Assembly: GCA_033977485.1 (NCBI GenBank)
Contig: CM066983.1
Span: forward strand, 104,469,080 to 104,533,079
Origin: Hydrangea macrophylla
Taxonomy: Eukaryota; Streptophyta; Magnoliopsida; Cornales; Hydrangeaceae
Direction: 5' to 3'
DNA length: 64,000 nucleotides
Part shown: positions 21,899-33,878 of the stretch, in pieces
Numbering within the stretch: position 1 is the stretch's first letter
How the letters are laid out: each line of letters starts with the position of its first letter
The notes under the pieces: model-generated
The model's input: only the letters and a program-made list of their open reading frames with translations
The model's database searches: none
Told to the model about the DNA's origin: nothing
Made by a program: the position numbers and the translations under genes

Positions 21899-23610
21899 AT
21901 TTATAGTTTTGGTTATTGAATTATAGGATTTTTAGGTATAGTTTAAATTGTTCTTGTTTATCAATTTATTTTTAATAACCATTGTTTACCAATTACAGGA
22001 TTTAGTTGTTTTTCAATTTGTTACTCATTTATAAGTGAGTGTTTATTATTTGAATGAAACCAAAAAAAAAAAATGGCTAGTGAATTTTGCTAGCGTGGTT
22101 GGAGAAGATTAGTTCACTGCACTAGATATTGTATTTTTTGATGAGCCAAAATTCAATTTACTTAGCACTTTTGTTTACTCCCATTGGAGATGCTTCAACT
22201 CTTCTTCGACTTTTTAAGGTTTTTATTTTTAATATTCTTATCCAATTCAATTCTATTATATTTTACAATTAAACCAAACGGAGTGTTAGTGAGCCTGTGT
22301 TTTTTCTTTCTGTGACTTCTATCTTTCTTTTTCTTTTTTCTTTTTGATCATCTCTTTTTGTTTCTACCTTTCTGTTTTAACTGAAACTCGTTTTGATTTA
22401 GGGTTTCCAATCCCAATATTTCCCAGTTTAGGATTTATTTACTCCATGTTTGAACTAATGTGGACACTAGGGCTTGTGCAATTCCAAACTTCCAATACTA
22501 CACAAACATGTTGGATTTTATTTCAAAAAATTCAAATAAAGTCTTTTGGCTTGATGTGATAAATTTTCCACATTGCTTAAAGACAAAATTTCATAGCATC
22601 CTTAGTTTCTCTCACATGTACTCAATACACAATTGTGAGAGTCACTAGAACACTAATTACACAAGTCTAAGCTTTTGATGTCTCACCAGAGCACTGTAAA
22701 ACAAAAAGAAAACACATGGAAATTGGAGATGCGGATATCAATCACCGTACATCTCGCATATCTCTAACTTCTTAAAAATTTAGTTCCACAGACCTCGAAA
22801 ACACTCTCTCCCAACAATCTAGAGTGTAATTTTGCTCACTCTATTTTGAGTCATCCACTAACATTTTTTTAACACACGTCTAATTTAGATCCTATTAAGT
22901 ATTTGTATTAATAAATAAGGGTAAAATAAGAATCAAATAGGACACATGTCGACAAAGTGCTCATGGGTGAATGGGAGAGAAAAATGCAATCAACAATCTA
23001 CGAGTAATGTTTTTTTTAAAAAAATTTAATGATAAGTCCATTTTATCATCTTATCTTAGAGTTAAGTATAATTACAATTCCTAATTAGGAAAAGATCTCT
23101 CATACATGAACATTAAATAAAGTTTTACTAAAGGTACAAATAAATTAAGTGAAGTTTCACAGAAGCGCACATGAATATTAAGTAAAATTTTATGCTTCAG
23201 GGACCTTTTAACAAACTAAGAATTAAATTGAATTATTTGGTTCATGGATTTCATGAGTGAAAAGAAAATAGAAAAAAAAAAACAAAAAGGAAAATAAGTT
23301 CTCTTGTGTTTTCGTCCATACTTATATAACATAAAAAATTAAAACTTTCTAAAATATAATTATAATTTAAGTGTGTTTTGTTTCATATTTTGATCATAAT
23401 TTTCTTTATAGATAATTGTTGGAAAATCTCTCAAATAACCCTCATAAGTTTAAAACTCCAATTGGTTTGACCATTTTCTAAAAAAGACAAAAGGAATCTA
23501 AGTCATTGCTCACACGGTATAAGTGCACGCACCATAGAAGATCCCATGTCACCAAACCCCCCTGCCCGCGCTTTTTTTTGTTTCAGCCACTCACGTGTGA
23601 GTGGCTATAC
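21899..23610. other. AT-rich intergenic DNA, no gene seen
   Basis: No coding frame, RNA gene or complete transposon is recognised in these 1.7 kb. Poly-A/T tracts are common (for example 22062-22073). Just before the next LTR is a near-palindrome around a CACGTG core (23587-23605, CCACTCACGTGTGAGTGG). TATAC (23606-23610) would be the left target duplication of element A if the LTR at 23611 is A's 3' end. Confidence 0.5.
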
Positions 23611-24051
23611 TGATGTTCCCCAAAATCTTCCAAAAGTAATCGTCACCCAGTTAGACAGAGTCCTCCTGCAAACATCCAAAACAACAAGAAAGGCCAACGG
23701 GGGTCATTTTCCCCGAAACCTCCTCCGATGCTTAAGTTAGTTACTTTTTCAATCTCAAACGTATGGAACTATCAAATGAAAATAAATGGCCTACCCTCCT
23801 CAATGCTTCCCCCCCTTAGTTATATACCTTCTCTCCGCTCTTCTATCCACGTCCGCCCAATACCCTTCTCCACGTATGTCACTTTCCACAACGTGGCCTA
23901 GTGGGCTCTTGTTGGTTGTAAGTTAATGACGTCAGCGGTCTTGGGCTTCTTCTGTATGTATCATATGCCACGTAAGGCCCACTAAATGGACGGGCAATAT
24001 GTCTTGTCAGAGTTAATGGGCCCATGGTGAATCTTTGGGCCTGATTCCACT
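23611..24051 (-). repeat. LTR of element A family (possible 3' LTR of A), right edge unknown
   Basis: TGATGTTCCCC onward is collinear with A's 5' LTR at 63562-64000, with only a few substitutions and small indels over about 440 bp. The match runs to the last base of the window, so the true right edge lies beyond 24051. On the minus strand a TATATAAC box lies at about 23820-23828. It is either a solo LTR or the 3' LTR of A, whose body would then be split by everything between here and 59251. Confidence 0.85.
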
Positions 24052-24176
24052 TACTTATTGTGATTTAACCGGACTCCTCTCTCTTTATTTCTATTTTCTT
24101 TGTTTCTTACTCTATGTCTTTGGATAACCAATGAAATAAGGGGGTTTGGGGTCTCTTAACTACATGTATATATAGA
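24052..24176. other. Probable rest of the A-family LTR
   Basis: The sequence continues from the matched LTR without an obvious boundary. A pyrimidine-rich tract (24070-24110) could be the complement of a polypurine tract. It has no coding capacity. Confidence 0.35.
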
Positions 24177-24660
24177 GCACACACACACAGACTTACCTAA
24201 TATGTAAACATGTAATATATATATATATATACACATGCACTTAACACTACACCTCACCCTTATTACCACTACCACACATAAACACAAGCTACACACGCCA
24301 CACACGCCATACATATATGATATATTTATGCTACACACTACACACTACATGCACTACACAACACAAATACAACACCATACCACATGCATGCACACACACT
24401 CATTACCACCATTGCCACACGCCACACATTACCACACACACACTGCACACACCATAGTCACTCACTCATTCACTCTCTCGGCACACACACCAGCTCACAT
24501 GCTCATGTGCACTACTCACTTATGTGTAAGGGGGTTAGGTGTATGGGGTATGGTGGTGGTAGGGTGATGTGAGGGTAGAGTGTTGCGGTGGGATTGGTGT
24601 TTGGAAGTTGATGTAAGGGCATAGTTGTGTAAGGGATGTGTAACGGGGTGGGTGGTTACT
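24177..24660. repeat. CA-rich then GT-rich low-complexity block
   Basis: 24177-24520 is dominated by CACA, CATAC and ACCAC words. 24530-24660 is the opposite, with GGGT, GGTGGT and GTGTAAG words. Parts are weakly inverted copies of each other. Small open frames here are low-complexity His/Thr peptides and are not accepted as genes. Confidence 0.75.
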
Positions 24661-24686
24661 TCCCAAAACTCATGGGATGTGACTGA

Positions 24687-26539
24687 TGTGACGCATCTCG
24701 AATTGCGTGCACTCTTGGAGTACGTGCAACACAGGTATTTCTACGGGTTTACATGTTAATCTCAATCCGGGTTCTAAATGCAGTCTGGGTAAAAATGCAT
24801 GGATATTAAAACTATAATATAATTAAAATTTAAATGATACTGAAAATCTAAAATGCCTATTAATATTACAAAATTTGAAAATAAGAAATACAGTCTGGCG
24901 AGTACATACCGAAAATTAGAACTTACATAAATTAAATAAAAAAGAAAATTATAGGTATTACACACGTACTAAAGGTACAAGCTTCCCACGTCTTGGCAAG
25001 CTGGGTCCTAAAGTGAACCAAGCTCCGCACTCGCATATATAACAAGTTTTATTACAAGTTGCACGGTTAAACAACCGGCATGAGTTAAACACATATTACA
25101 AAAGTGCTACAAGTTCTATAAACATTAGGAGCTTTCGGTCCTTCCTCGCCTCATTACCCGCGATTCTTCCCTCCAGTCCTTGCACCTGAATGGTTATTTA
25201 TATAACCACAGATATATGAATTTGTTTAAGCTAACGATTAGCGAATAATATGAATCAAGCATACGGATGACAATATGTTCCAATCCATCATAACACATAA
25301 CTATTGATCTCTAGGGAATAAGTGCACCTTCACCGATCCAAAGTCTTAAGACTCAACCACGACCCATGCCCCTTCGACATATCGCATTAATGCCTTTCTC
25401 GGCAAGTGACCGTCGTCACTACTAATCCTCCCCCTTCGAGAGGACGTCTTACGGTGAATTAGCACAAATCCCCCTTTAACCCACATAGGCACATAAACAT
25501 GCTCCTTTAACACATATCACCATGCTTTTCATTTCAACATACTTTGGGCCTACTTTATACATGAGTTTTGCCCAATATGAACTACACATAGTATCTATAT
25601 ACATTCCTAGCATATCAAATGCATTAAACCATAGAATCATCCAAAACTCAAGATTTATATCACTCACCTCCGATTTACGCTCTTAAACGCCGATCCAAGG
25701 AAAACTCAAGCATAAAGAACGTGCAGTAATTCTTCTAATACAATTCCTATTAATCAAAAGTCCAAATATCAACTTTGTATGAAAATTCTAGAAAATGAGT
25801 TTTCGGAAAACTTAACCAAACAAGACCTAATAGGTATCAAAACGACGACCTTACCTCGTAGAGTTCAAATACGGAATTTGATGAAAAACAAACGGGTAGA
25901 ACTCCGTCGATTCGAGTCTTGAAGCTCTAAGCCAAGAAATCCTCCAATTGGCCTATTCTTGAATTTAGGTTAAACTGTATAAAATTTATGAAAGTCATCA
26001 CTATCTATATATAGGCAACACTTTCAGAAATTGTGTTTACCTCCCCACGAGTTTTCAAAACTTCTAATCAGTCTCTTAAACTTTCTACACAGCTAATACA
26101 TAGCTCTACAGGTGAAACCTCAAAATTAAAAAGGTTTCCGACTAAGTTCCGTTTGGTTGCTAAAACGCATGTTTCTACAAATTTTACGAAATTGGTAATT
26201 AGCTTACCAAATTACGTAACGTGTTCAATTCCGTCCTCACCAGGCATCTAATGACTCCGATGAGTCGCTATTAATAATATAATAATCAATTACATTTACA
26301 TATGCCTAAATAAACATTTAAGCACATAACCATGAATTATTACTCATTTTCCCAACCGTAGGGAATTCTCACTTGTCCACCTTCTAGACTGCCTTCAAGG
26401 CCAAATACTGGGTTCTCAAAAGACACCCTCCAACAACTAGTGAGTCATCACTCACATCACACGTGTTAATTAACACAACAGTAAGCATACAATGCATGCT
26501 AAAATAATATAATTAAATGCCGCGGGAGCGGGTATGACA
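24687..26539 (-). repeat. Diverged Tekay-type LTR (LTR1), minus orientation
   Basis: On the minus strand it begins TGTCATACCCGCTCCCGCGG and ends GCGTCACA. The beginning and several internal blocks (TAAACATTTAAGCACATAA; the AATGGTTATT and CACGGATGACA-type segments) are recognisably related to B's LTR but clearly diverged. A minus-strand TATATATA box (26006-26013) is followed about 155 bp later by a donor-like ACGAG|GTAAG (GT at 25854-25853). Flanks do not form a matching target duplication (ACTGA against GTTAG) and no clean polypurine tract adjoins, so it is a truncated or rearranged remnant. The left edge is less certain than the right. Confidence 0.65.
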
Positions 26540-26684
26540 GTTAGCGCTCGATGGGATATCGATCTTGACCCCATATGGTTGCCACATATGCCTTTATGAA
26601 TTTCCCTTAGTACATATTCACTTTGATTTGGCGTTAGACAGCGGAGGAGAGGTTGTGTGAACGACCTCCTATATAAAACTCCTT
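26540..26684. other. Unassigned junction DNA
   Basis: These 145 bp match neither LTR1 nor the B internal region. They sit between the end of LTR1 and the point where B-like sequence resumes. No gene is seen. Confidence 0.4.
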
Positions 26685-26850
26685 TCTATGCCATATGTCA
26701 TATGATATAAATGGTTAAACAATCATAATATAGCATCAATAATCATATGCATACATGTAATGCATATATATGCTCAATATCTACACGTTACTCTCAAGTC
26801 GCCGTCTCTCGTCCCAAAGTTTCTAAGCTTATTGCTCTGATACCACTAAA
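26685..26850 (-). repeat. Truncated second copy of B's 5' internal region, with PBS
   Basis: This tract is nearly identical to 33711-33878, the leader of element B, including the tRNA-Met-type primer-binding site (GCTCTGATACCA on the plus strand at 26834-26845). A PBS should follow only the 5' LTR, but here it also follows the LTR that serves as B's 3' LTR. That LTR is therefore shared with a second, truncated B unit. Confidence 0.85.
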
Positions 26851-29098
26851 TGTCACGCCCCGAATCCACACATGTGAACCCAAGACACGTGGCACGCCAC
26901 CAAGGCCTTCAAACATCAAGTTACAAGTGAAAAGGAGGAAAAACACACTCAAATCAACTTTAAGTTAGACAAAACAAGCTCAAGGGCAAAATGGTCATTA
27001 ATAAGGTATAGCAAATTTTATACCAAAAGATAGGTTTTTGAGTCCCAGTTCCAACGCAAAAAACGGTGCACGGATCCGAGTTTTCTAGAGAGAGTTATGT
27101 CCGTTTCCGTAAAAGTCGACAGTGCAGCAAAATTGTGAGCGGATCGATCCGCCCTAAATGCCGGATCGATCCATTTAAGGTTTTCGCAATCAGAATGCCC
27201 CCGAAAAAGGCCGGATTGATCTCCTCTTTAACCCGGATCGATCCGGGCTCTGTAGAAGTCATTTTTACTGTCAAAAACTCTGCTAAACATGCCCAAACAT
27301 CACCAACATCAAATCAAACCTCTTGGAAACTTACAAAATATTTCAAAATCATTTCTAAACCATTTCTAAACATTCCCAAGAGACTCTAACATGTTCATAT
27401 ACAATAAACAAGATATGAAATGCAATCTCTCTCACAAACTCCCCAAATCTCTCCCAAATACTCCCAATGCTATCATGATCAACCAAAACATGTTTTTAAA
27501 CCAAATTTTCATTCAAACATGCCCAAAACTACATTATCAAGGCATGGAAGATACCAACAACATTCTAAGCTTCAATTACCATATTTACACAAGTCTTGGA
27601 GCGATTAAACCAAAACTAACATATCTCTCCAAGTTTTAACATAAACTCAAGTTAACTATTACAAACCACAAGTTTTGCACCAAAACTATAAGTTTAACTC
27701 AAAAACAACTATATACATGAAACTACAACATTTACAAGCTTCCTCGACTCCACGAACCCCAAGCTCATCTCCCCGGATTCTCGCCGTCGTGCTCACCTAC
27801 AATGGTTATTCAATAACCACTACAATATATAAGCTATATGCTTAGTGAGAGATATCAATCAAGCACACGGATGACATATCATGTTTATATTCAACTCAAC
27901 AAATAAATTGATCTCCGGATAAGCAAGTATTTCCTCCGCCACTACCCACAAGTCCGCGACTCCCCCAACAGTCCAAGGCACAAGCCAATGACCCACGCCA
28001 CCCACGTGCGGTCTAATGCCGTTGTCGGCAACAAGTGGTCGTCACCACGAAACAATCTCATGGCGGATTCATACGAGCTTTCCCTTGACCAAAATAGGCA
28101 ACGAAACATGCTCACATAAACATATCACCATGCTTTTCACAAAATCATAGCTAGGCATATGTAATTAAGCTAAATAGGCATGTTATCAACATTCAAAGAA
28201 CATAACTATGATTCTCATCCAAAAACAAGATTGAAACCACTCACCTCTTAGCAATTCGTTCCTAGTTGTGAAATTGAAGCCCAAATCTACTCCAGGTTGA
28301 AATCTTACATGAATTCGACTAACTACGGATTACCGCTCCGAATTGGGTCTCGAAAATTACGACGATTATACTCAATAAAATCAGTACCAAAACATAGAAC
28401 TCACCTCTACGAGTCCGAATCCGGTCTCGGAATCGAAATTGGTAGTCGAACACGCCGTCAATCGTTGCCGAGATGCTCCGACGAAACCCTCGTCTATTTT
28501 CTCTCTAACCGACTAAAAATAATGAAGAAGAAGAGATATAGATCTCTTTAATTCCCAGCTCAATATATGGTTTGTTGTTTTATTAAGAAACCCACCTATT
28601 TTTCAGTTATTTTCATTTACACCCCTGACTAGTTTTATAACTAACTATTTTGTCCTCCAAATTTAAGTGAGTATTTGTCTATGTCTCGTGTGGGTCCCAT
28701 AGGTGGTCCCACATAATTTTGTGAAGTTACTAATTAGCCTACTAATTAAATAGCGTGTTCAATTTGTCATCACCAAGGTATCCCAAATGACCACACAAAT
28801 GGTCTCTAATAATAAACAATATATTCCAAACAACATATAAATATCTCACATATGTCTTAATAAACATTTAAGCACATAAGGGTGATTCCATCATCTTTGT
28901 CCCATCACAATGGAACTTTCTCAACACATGTCCCAATTTGGGACTGCCACATTGGTCAACATTGGATTCCCAATTTGGACACCCACAATCAACTAGTGAG
29001 TTAAAACTCACTTAAACATGTGTTAATAAACACCAATTAATTATGCTAATGCATGCCTAAATCATGATTAATAATTAATCGCGGGAGCGGGTGTTACA
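26851..29098 (-). repeat. B 3' LTR
   Basis: 2,248 bp, starting (minus) TGTAACACCCGCTCCCGCG and ending GGCGTGACA. An AT-rich TATA-like site lies at about 28563-28568. A donor-like AG|GTGAG follows (GT at 28404-28403), about 160 bp into the transcript. Near the inner end are palindromes around ATCGAT (CGGATCGATCCG and CCGGATCGATCC at about 27138-27260). Small frames (27391-27639, 28297-28551) are not genes. Confidence 0.92.
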
Positions 29099-29118
29099 TC
29101 TCTCCCCTCCTTAAAAGA
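29099..29118 (-). other. B polypurine tract
   Basis: On the minus strand AAGGAGGGGAGAGA lies directly against the TGTAACACCC start of the 3' LTR, within a slightly longer purine-rich run, as expected for a gypsy plus-strand primer. Confidence 0.85.
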
Positions 29119-29143
29119 AGTTTGTCCCCAAACTTAAAGTACC

Positions 29144-32100
29144 TCAAGATTCGAATAGGAATGGGTACTTCTCACGCATCTCATCCTCCTGTTCCCATGT
29201 AGCCTCTTCAACAGAGTGATTCCGCCACAAAACCATAACCAATGGAATAGTCTTGGTCCTCAGAACTTGAACTTTTGCATCGAGAATCCTTACTGGATGT
29301 TCTATGTAAGTCAAGTCTTCCCTAATTTCTAACGGTTCTGGCGTAATGATATGACGTGAATCTGACACACAACGTCGCAACATTGATACGTGGAATACAT
29401 TATGCACATTCTCCATTTCTTGTGGTAGCTCTAACCGGTATGCTACTGGTCCAACTCTTCCAATAATCTCAAATGGTCCAACGTACCTCGGATTCAATTT
29501 TCCACGTTTTCCAAACCTCACAATCCCTTTGGTCGGTGACACCTTTAGAAACACGTAATCACCCACTTCAAACTCTATTAGTCTCCTTTTCAAATCCGCG
29601 TAGCTCTTGTAACGACTTTGAGCCGTTTGTAACCGTTGCTGTATCAACTTAACGTTCTCTGTAGTCTGCTGAACTATCTCAGGTCCCAATAGTTTCCGTT
29701 CTCTTACCTCAGCCCAACAAATCGACGAACGACATCTACGCCCATATAAAGCCTCAAAAGGTGTCATCCCAATACTGGATTGAAAACTATTATTATAAGT
29801 AAATTCCGCCAATGGTAAGTGTTGTTCCCAATCACCCTTAAAATCAAGAACACATAATCTAAGCATATCTTCCAATATCTGAATTACCCGTTCTGATTGT
29901 CCGTCAGTCTGCGGATGGAAAACTGTGCTAAAATTCAACTTTGTGCCCATAGCCTCTTGTAAACCCCTCCAAAATCTTGATGTAAATCTACTATCTTTAT
30001 CAGAGATAATAGACACTGGAACTCCATGAAGCATTACAATTTCCTGAACATATAACTCTGCCAACTTCATCGGATCATTCGTCTTAATCGCTAGGAAATG
30101 CGCAGACTTGGTTAATCGGTCAACGATTACCCAAATACTATCATTTGATCTTCTAGATTTTGGTAAACCTGCTACAAAATCTATCATGATGTTTTCCCAT
30201 TTCTATTCCGGTACTGGCAATGGTTGTAATTATCCTACTGATCTTTGATGTTTCGCTTTTAGCCGTTGACACACCAAACACTTTGCCACGTATTCGGCTA
30301 TTTCTCGCTTTATTCCAAACCACCAATAGTTCTCTCGTAGATCACGATACATTTTAGTACTTCCCGGATGAATGGAATATTTAGTGTTGTGCGTCTCTTC
30401 TAGAATCGTCTCTTTAATGCCATTAACGTCGGGTACACAAATTCGATTTCTATATTTCAATACACCATCCACATAAGTAAAATCCGGTTGCTTACCCTCA
30501 GGTATTCCATCACAAATCTTCCTCAAATTTAGATCTTGAAGTTGTTTCATTCTAATTTCATCCACAAGTGTCGGTTGTGCTATAATAGCCGCCATCAAAG
30601 CTCCCTCAATTCTTGGAATTACTTCAAGGTCTAATAGGTCCATTTCACGAATTAGTTTCTCTTGAGAAGTCACAACATAAGCTAAGTTACCAGTTGACTT
30701 TCGGCTCAATGCATCGGCTACCACGTTGGCCTTCCCTGGATGATATTGGATCGATAAATCATAATCTTTCATTAACTCCAACCACCGCCTCTGTCTCATA
30801 TTTAAGTCTCTCTGAGTGAATATATACTTCAAGCTCTTGTGATCCATGTAAATTTCACATCATTCCCCGTATAGGTAATGTCTCCAAATCTTCAAGGCAA
30901 AGATCACCGCTGCCAATTCTAAGTCATGTGTTGGGTAATTGGTTTCGTGTGGTCTCAGTTGCCGTGAAGCATATGCAATTACTTTGCCATTCTGCATTAG
31001 AACACATCCTAAACCTCGATGCGAAGCATCGCTGAATACAACAAATCCCTCAGTCCCCGACGGAATAGTCAGTATCGGTGCTGTTATAAGTCTAGTCTTC
31101 AATTCTTTGAAAGTTTCCTCACATTCAGAACTCCAAACAAAAGGAACATCTTTTCTCATTAGCTGAGTCATAGGCATCGCAATTCTTGAGAAGTTTTCTA
31201 CAAATCTTCGGTAATACCCGGCCAAACCCAAGAAACTTCGAACTTCTGACACATTTTTCGGTGGATTCTAATTGGCTACTGCTTCAATTTTCTGCGGGTC
31301 CACTGAAACACCTTCTTTAGAAATCATATGTCCTAAAATGCTATCTCCGTAAGCCAAAACTCACATTTATTCAATTTACCAAATAATTTCTTCTCGCGAA
31401 GCCGTTGCAACACCAATCGTAAATGTTTTTGGTGATCTTCAACACCTTTAGAGTAGACTAAAATATCATCAATGAAGACAATTACAAATTCATCTAAGTA
31501 TTCCTTGAATACCCGGTTCATCAAATCCATAAAAGCTACGGGCGCATTGGTAACTCCAAATGGCATGACCATAAACTCATAATGTCCGTACCGAGTCCTA
31601 AATGCTGTCTTCTCCACATCTTTCTCTTTAACTTTCAACTGATGGTAGCCCGATCTCAAGTCGATCCTCGAGAAAACTTGAGCTCCCTGAAGCTGATCGA
31701 ATAAATCATCAATCCTCGGTAATGGATACTTGTTTTTAATGGTCAACTTGTTCAGCTCCCGATAATCAATACACATACGCATGGTTCCGTCTTTCTTCTT
31801 GACAAATAAAATCGGTGCTCCCCACGGAGAAACACTAGGTCGAATGAATCCCTTGTCGAGTAACTCTTGTAACTGGTTCTTTAATTCTTTCAGTTCCACG
31901 GGTGCCATTCTATATGGTGTCTTCGATACTGGTTGTGATCCAGGTGCTACTTTAATAGTAAACTCAATCTCCCGCTCGATCAGCACGTTTGGTAAATCCT
32001 CAGGAAATACATCCGAAAACTCCCGTACTGTCGAAATATCCTCAACCCGAGTCCCCGTGACACGTGTATCAATTACACTACATAGGAATCCTTGACAACC

Positions 32101-32547
32101 CTTTTTCAACAACTTCCCAGCCTGAATTACTGATATCATATATGGTGGCGCTACTACACCGACCCCTTGGAAGGTAAACTCTTTTTGCCCTGGTAATTGG
32201 AAATTAACCCTTTTATGTTCACAATCAATTGTAGCCTGATTTGTAGACAACCAATCCATGCCCAAGATTACGTCAATGTAGTTGATGGTTAATGGAATCA
32301 AATCAACAGTCAATACCTTATCACATACTCTGATTTTACATGCTTTGAACACTGAAGAGGTCACCAATGGTTTACTTAGGGGTAATGATACAGATAAATC
32401 ATAACCTAAGGATTCCGACATGCTATCCAAATGTTTGACAAATTCATGTGAAACAAATGAGTGTGTTGACCCTGAATCTATCAAAATTCGTGCTGGATGT
32501 GAACATATATGAAGTATACCTGACACCACGAAGTCGGTAGCTGACAC
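29144..32547 (-). pseudogene. B pol: protease, RT, RNase H, integrase, chromodomain-like tail, broken
   Basis: Domains in order on the minus strand: aspartic protease ([10 protein letters not shown], about 32490), reverse transcriptase ([12 protein letters not shown] and the active site [10 protein letters not shown], about 31460), RNase H ([25 protein letters not shown]), integrase zinc finger (about 30420-30250), integrase D,D,E core ([22 protein letters not shown]), then [12 protein letters not shown] and a chromodomain-like C-terminus. Defects: frameshift near 31331, TAG at 31268-31270 and TAG at 30203-30205 (both where relatives have Trp), TGA at 30860-30862 and TAA at 30230-30232. Catalytic residues are otherwise kept, so it died fairly recently. 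Chromodomain-bearing integrases of this type usually steer insertion into heterochromatin. Confidence 0.93.
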
Positions 32548-32571
32548 ATTTCCCGGTGCAAGTTGAAAAGA

Positions 32572-33663
32572 TTACGCTTGCCTCTGCTCCACACCTTTTC
32601 CTTTATCACCGGGTGGTCCTGATCTTGCCCCGCTGGACGCCATAAAACTTGCCCCTTGTTGTCGCTTCTTTGGACAATCTTTGGAAAAATGTCCCGGCTG
32701 CCTACAATCAAAGCATTTACCCCTCATATCCGGAATTGAGCTCACAGAGCTCAGTGGTCGTGATCTAGTTTGCGGACAATTCTTGGATATGTGCCCCACT
32801 TGCTTACAAATGTTGCACGTGCTGAGCAAGTAACAAACTCCCTCATGTCGTCGATTACACGTAGGACACAACAGTCGAGCCCCCTCAGAAAATGAACTTC
32901 CACTTTGACTACCTGAACCTGACCCAGGCCCTCTTGAAAATGGTTTCTTGAAGAAGCCTTGCCCCTTCCCTTTATCTTCACCTTGTCGCTTTCCTTGTTG
33001 CCCTTGCTTATATTTGTTAATATCTCGTTCGGCTATGAGAGCTGCATTCTGGACTTGAGCCACAGTTCCAAATTCATGAGTATCCACCCTGCATTGGATG
33101 TTATCCCTCAACCCTTTTTCAAACTTTCGAGCTTTGTCTTCATCGATTATCACTGTATCCTTTGCAAATCGAAGCAATTCACTGTACTTAGAGATGTATT
33201 CGTTCACCGTCATATCTCCTTGTTGAAGATTCATGAATTCCCGATGCTTTTGTGCTTTAGCTGCTCGAGGGAAATATCGTTTATAGAATTCTTCAACAAA
33301 CTTATCCCAAGTGGTCGGCCTACCTTGATCAAGTAAACCCACCCACCAATTTTGAGCACCTTCTTTCAGAGTATCAGTGGAAAACGTAATCTTTTTCTCT
33401 TCGGTACATTCTATAGCACGGAATATTCACTCCATATCCGATACCAAATGAATAGCTATCATTGGATCCGGACCCCCATCAAACGTAGTCGATTTCTTCT
33501 TATAGAATTGCTCAATCGTAACACGGTCCACCCTTAGTTCAGGATTCGGATTCGCATACCTTTCATTTACTGGTGGTACTCAATCACCAACGGCATCAAC
33601 GAAATTAGTTACCAAATCCACTAAACGATCCATTCTTGCATCAAGTTCTCGGTTTTGGTCCAT
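32572..33663 (-). pseudogene. B gag: capsid and nucleocapsid, with premature stops
   Basis: The ATG at 33663-33661 lies in the same frame as protease and RT, so gag and pol form one long frame separated only by TAA at 32574-32572. The capsid region includes GAQNWWVGLL, FVEEFYKRYFP and EFMNLQQGDMTVNEY. The nucleocapsid has one CPTC-type cluster and two zinc knuckles (CNICKQVGHISKNC and CFDCRQPGHFSKDC). In-frame TGA codons at 33582-33580 and 33429-33427 interrupt the N-terminal half. Gag forms the cytoplasmic particle in which reverse transcription takes place; this copy is broken. Confidence 0.9.
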
Positions 33664-33861
33664 TTTTCCCAAATTCTTGCCTGCCAGTCAAATATGCATA
33701 AATATTATGCATGCTATGCCATATTTCATATGATAAATATGGTTAAACAATCATAATATAGCATCAATAATCATATGCATACATGTAATGCATCTATATG
33801 CTCAATATCTACACGTTACTCTCAAGTCGCCGTCTCTCGTCCCAAAGTTTCTAAGCTTATT
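33664..33861 (-). other. B untranslated leader
   Basis: The leader between the PBS and the gag ATG is AT-rich and non-coding. A weak acceptor-like CTGGCAG (minus; AG at 33682-33681) lies about 18 nt before the ATG. Confidence 0.6.
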
Positions 33862-33873
33862 GCTCTGATACCA
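33862..33873 (-). other. B primer-binding site (tRNA-Met type)
   Basis: TGGTATCAGAGC on the minus strand, five bases inside the 5' LTR end. This is the standard initiator-Met tRNA primer site of many plant LTR retrotransposons. Confidence 0.92.
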
Positions 33874-33878
33874 CTAAA

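Noticed and set aside
24235..24572. 110-codon His/Thr-rich ORF
   Set aside because: Simple translation of the CA-rich low-complexity block.
26540..26684. Short internal region of a TRIM-like element between LTR1 and the B LTR
   Set aside because: LTR1 and B's LTR are too diverged to be a pair, no polypurine tract adjoins LTR1, and the B-like leader begins only at 26685.
27391..27639. 82-codon ORF identical in both B LTRs
   Set aside because: Its identity reflects the converted LTR tract. The peptide has no domain and lies on the strand opposite to B transcription.
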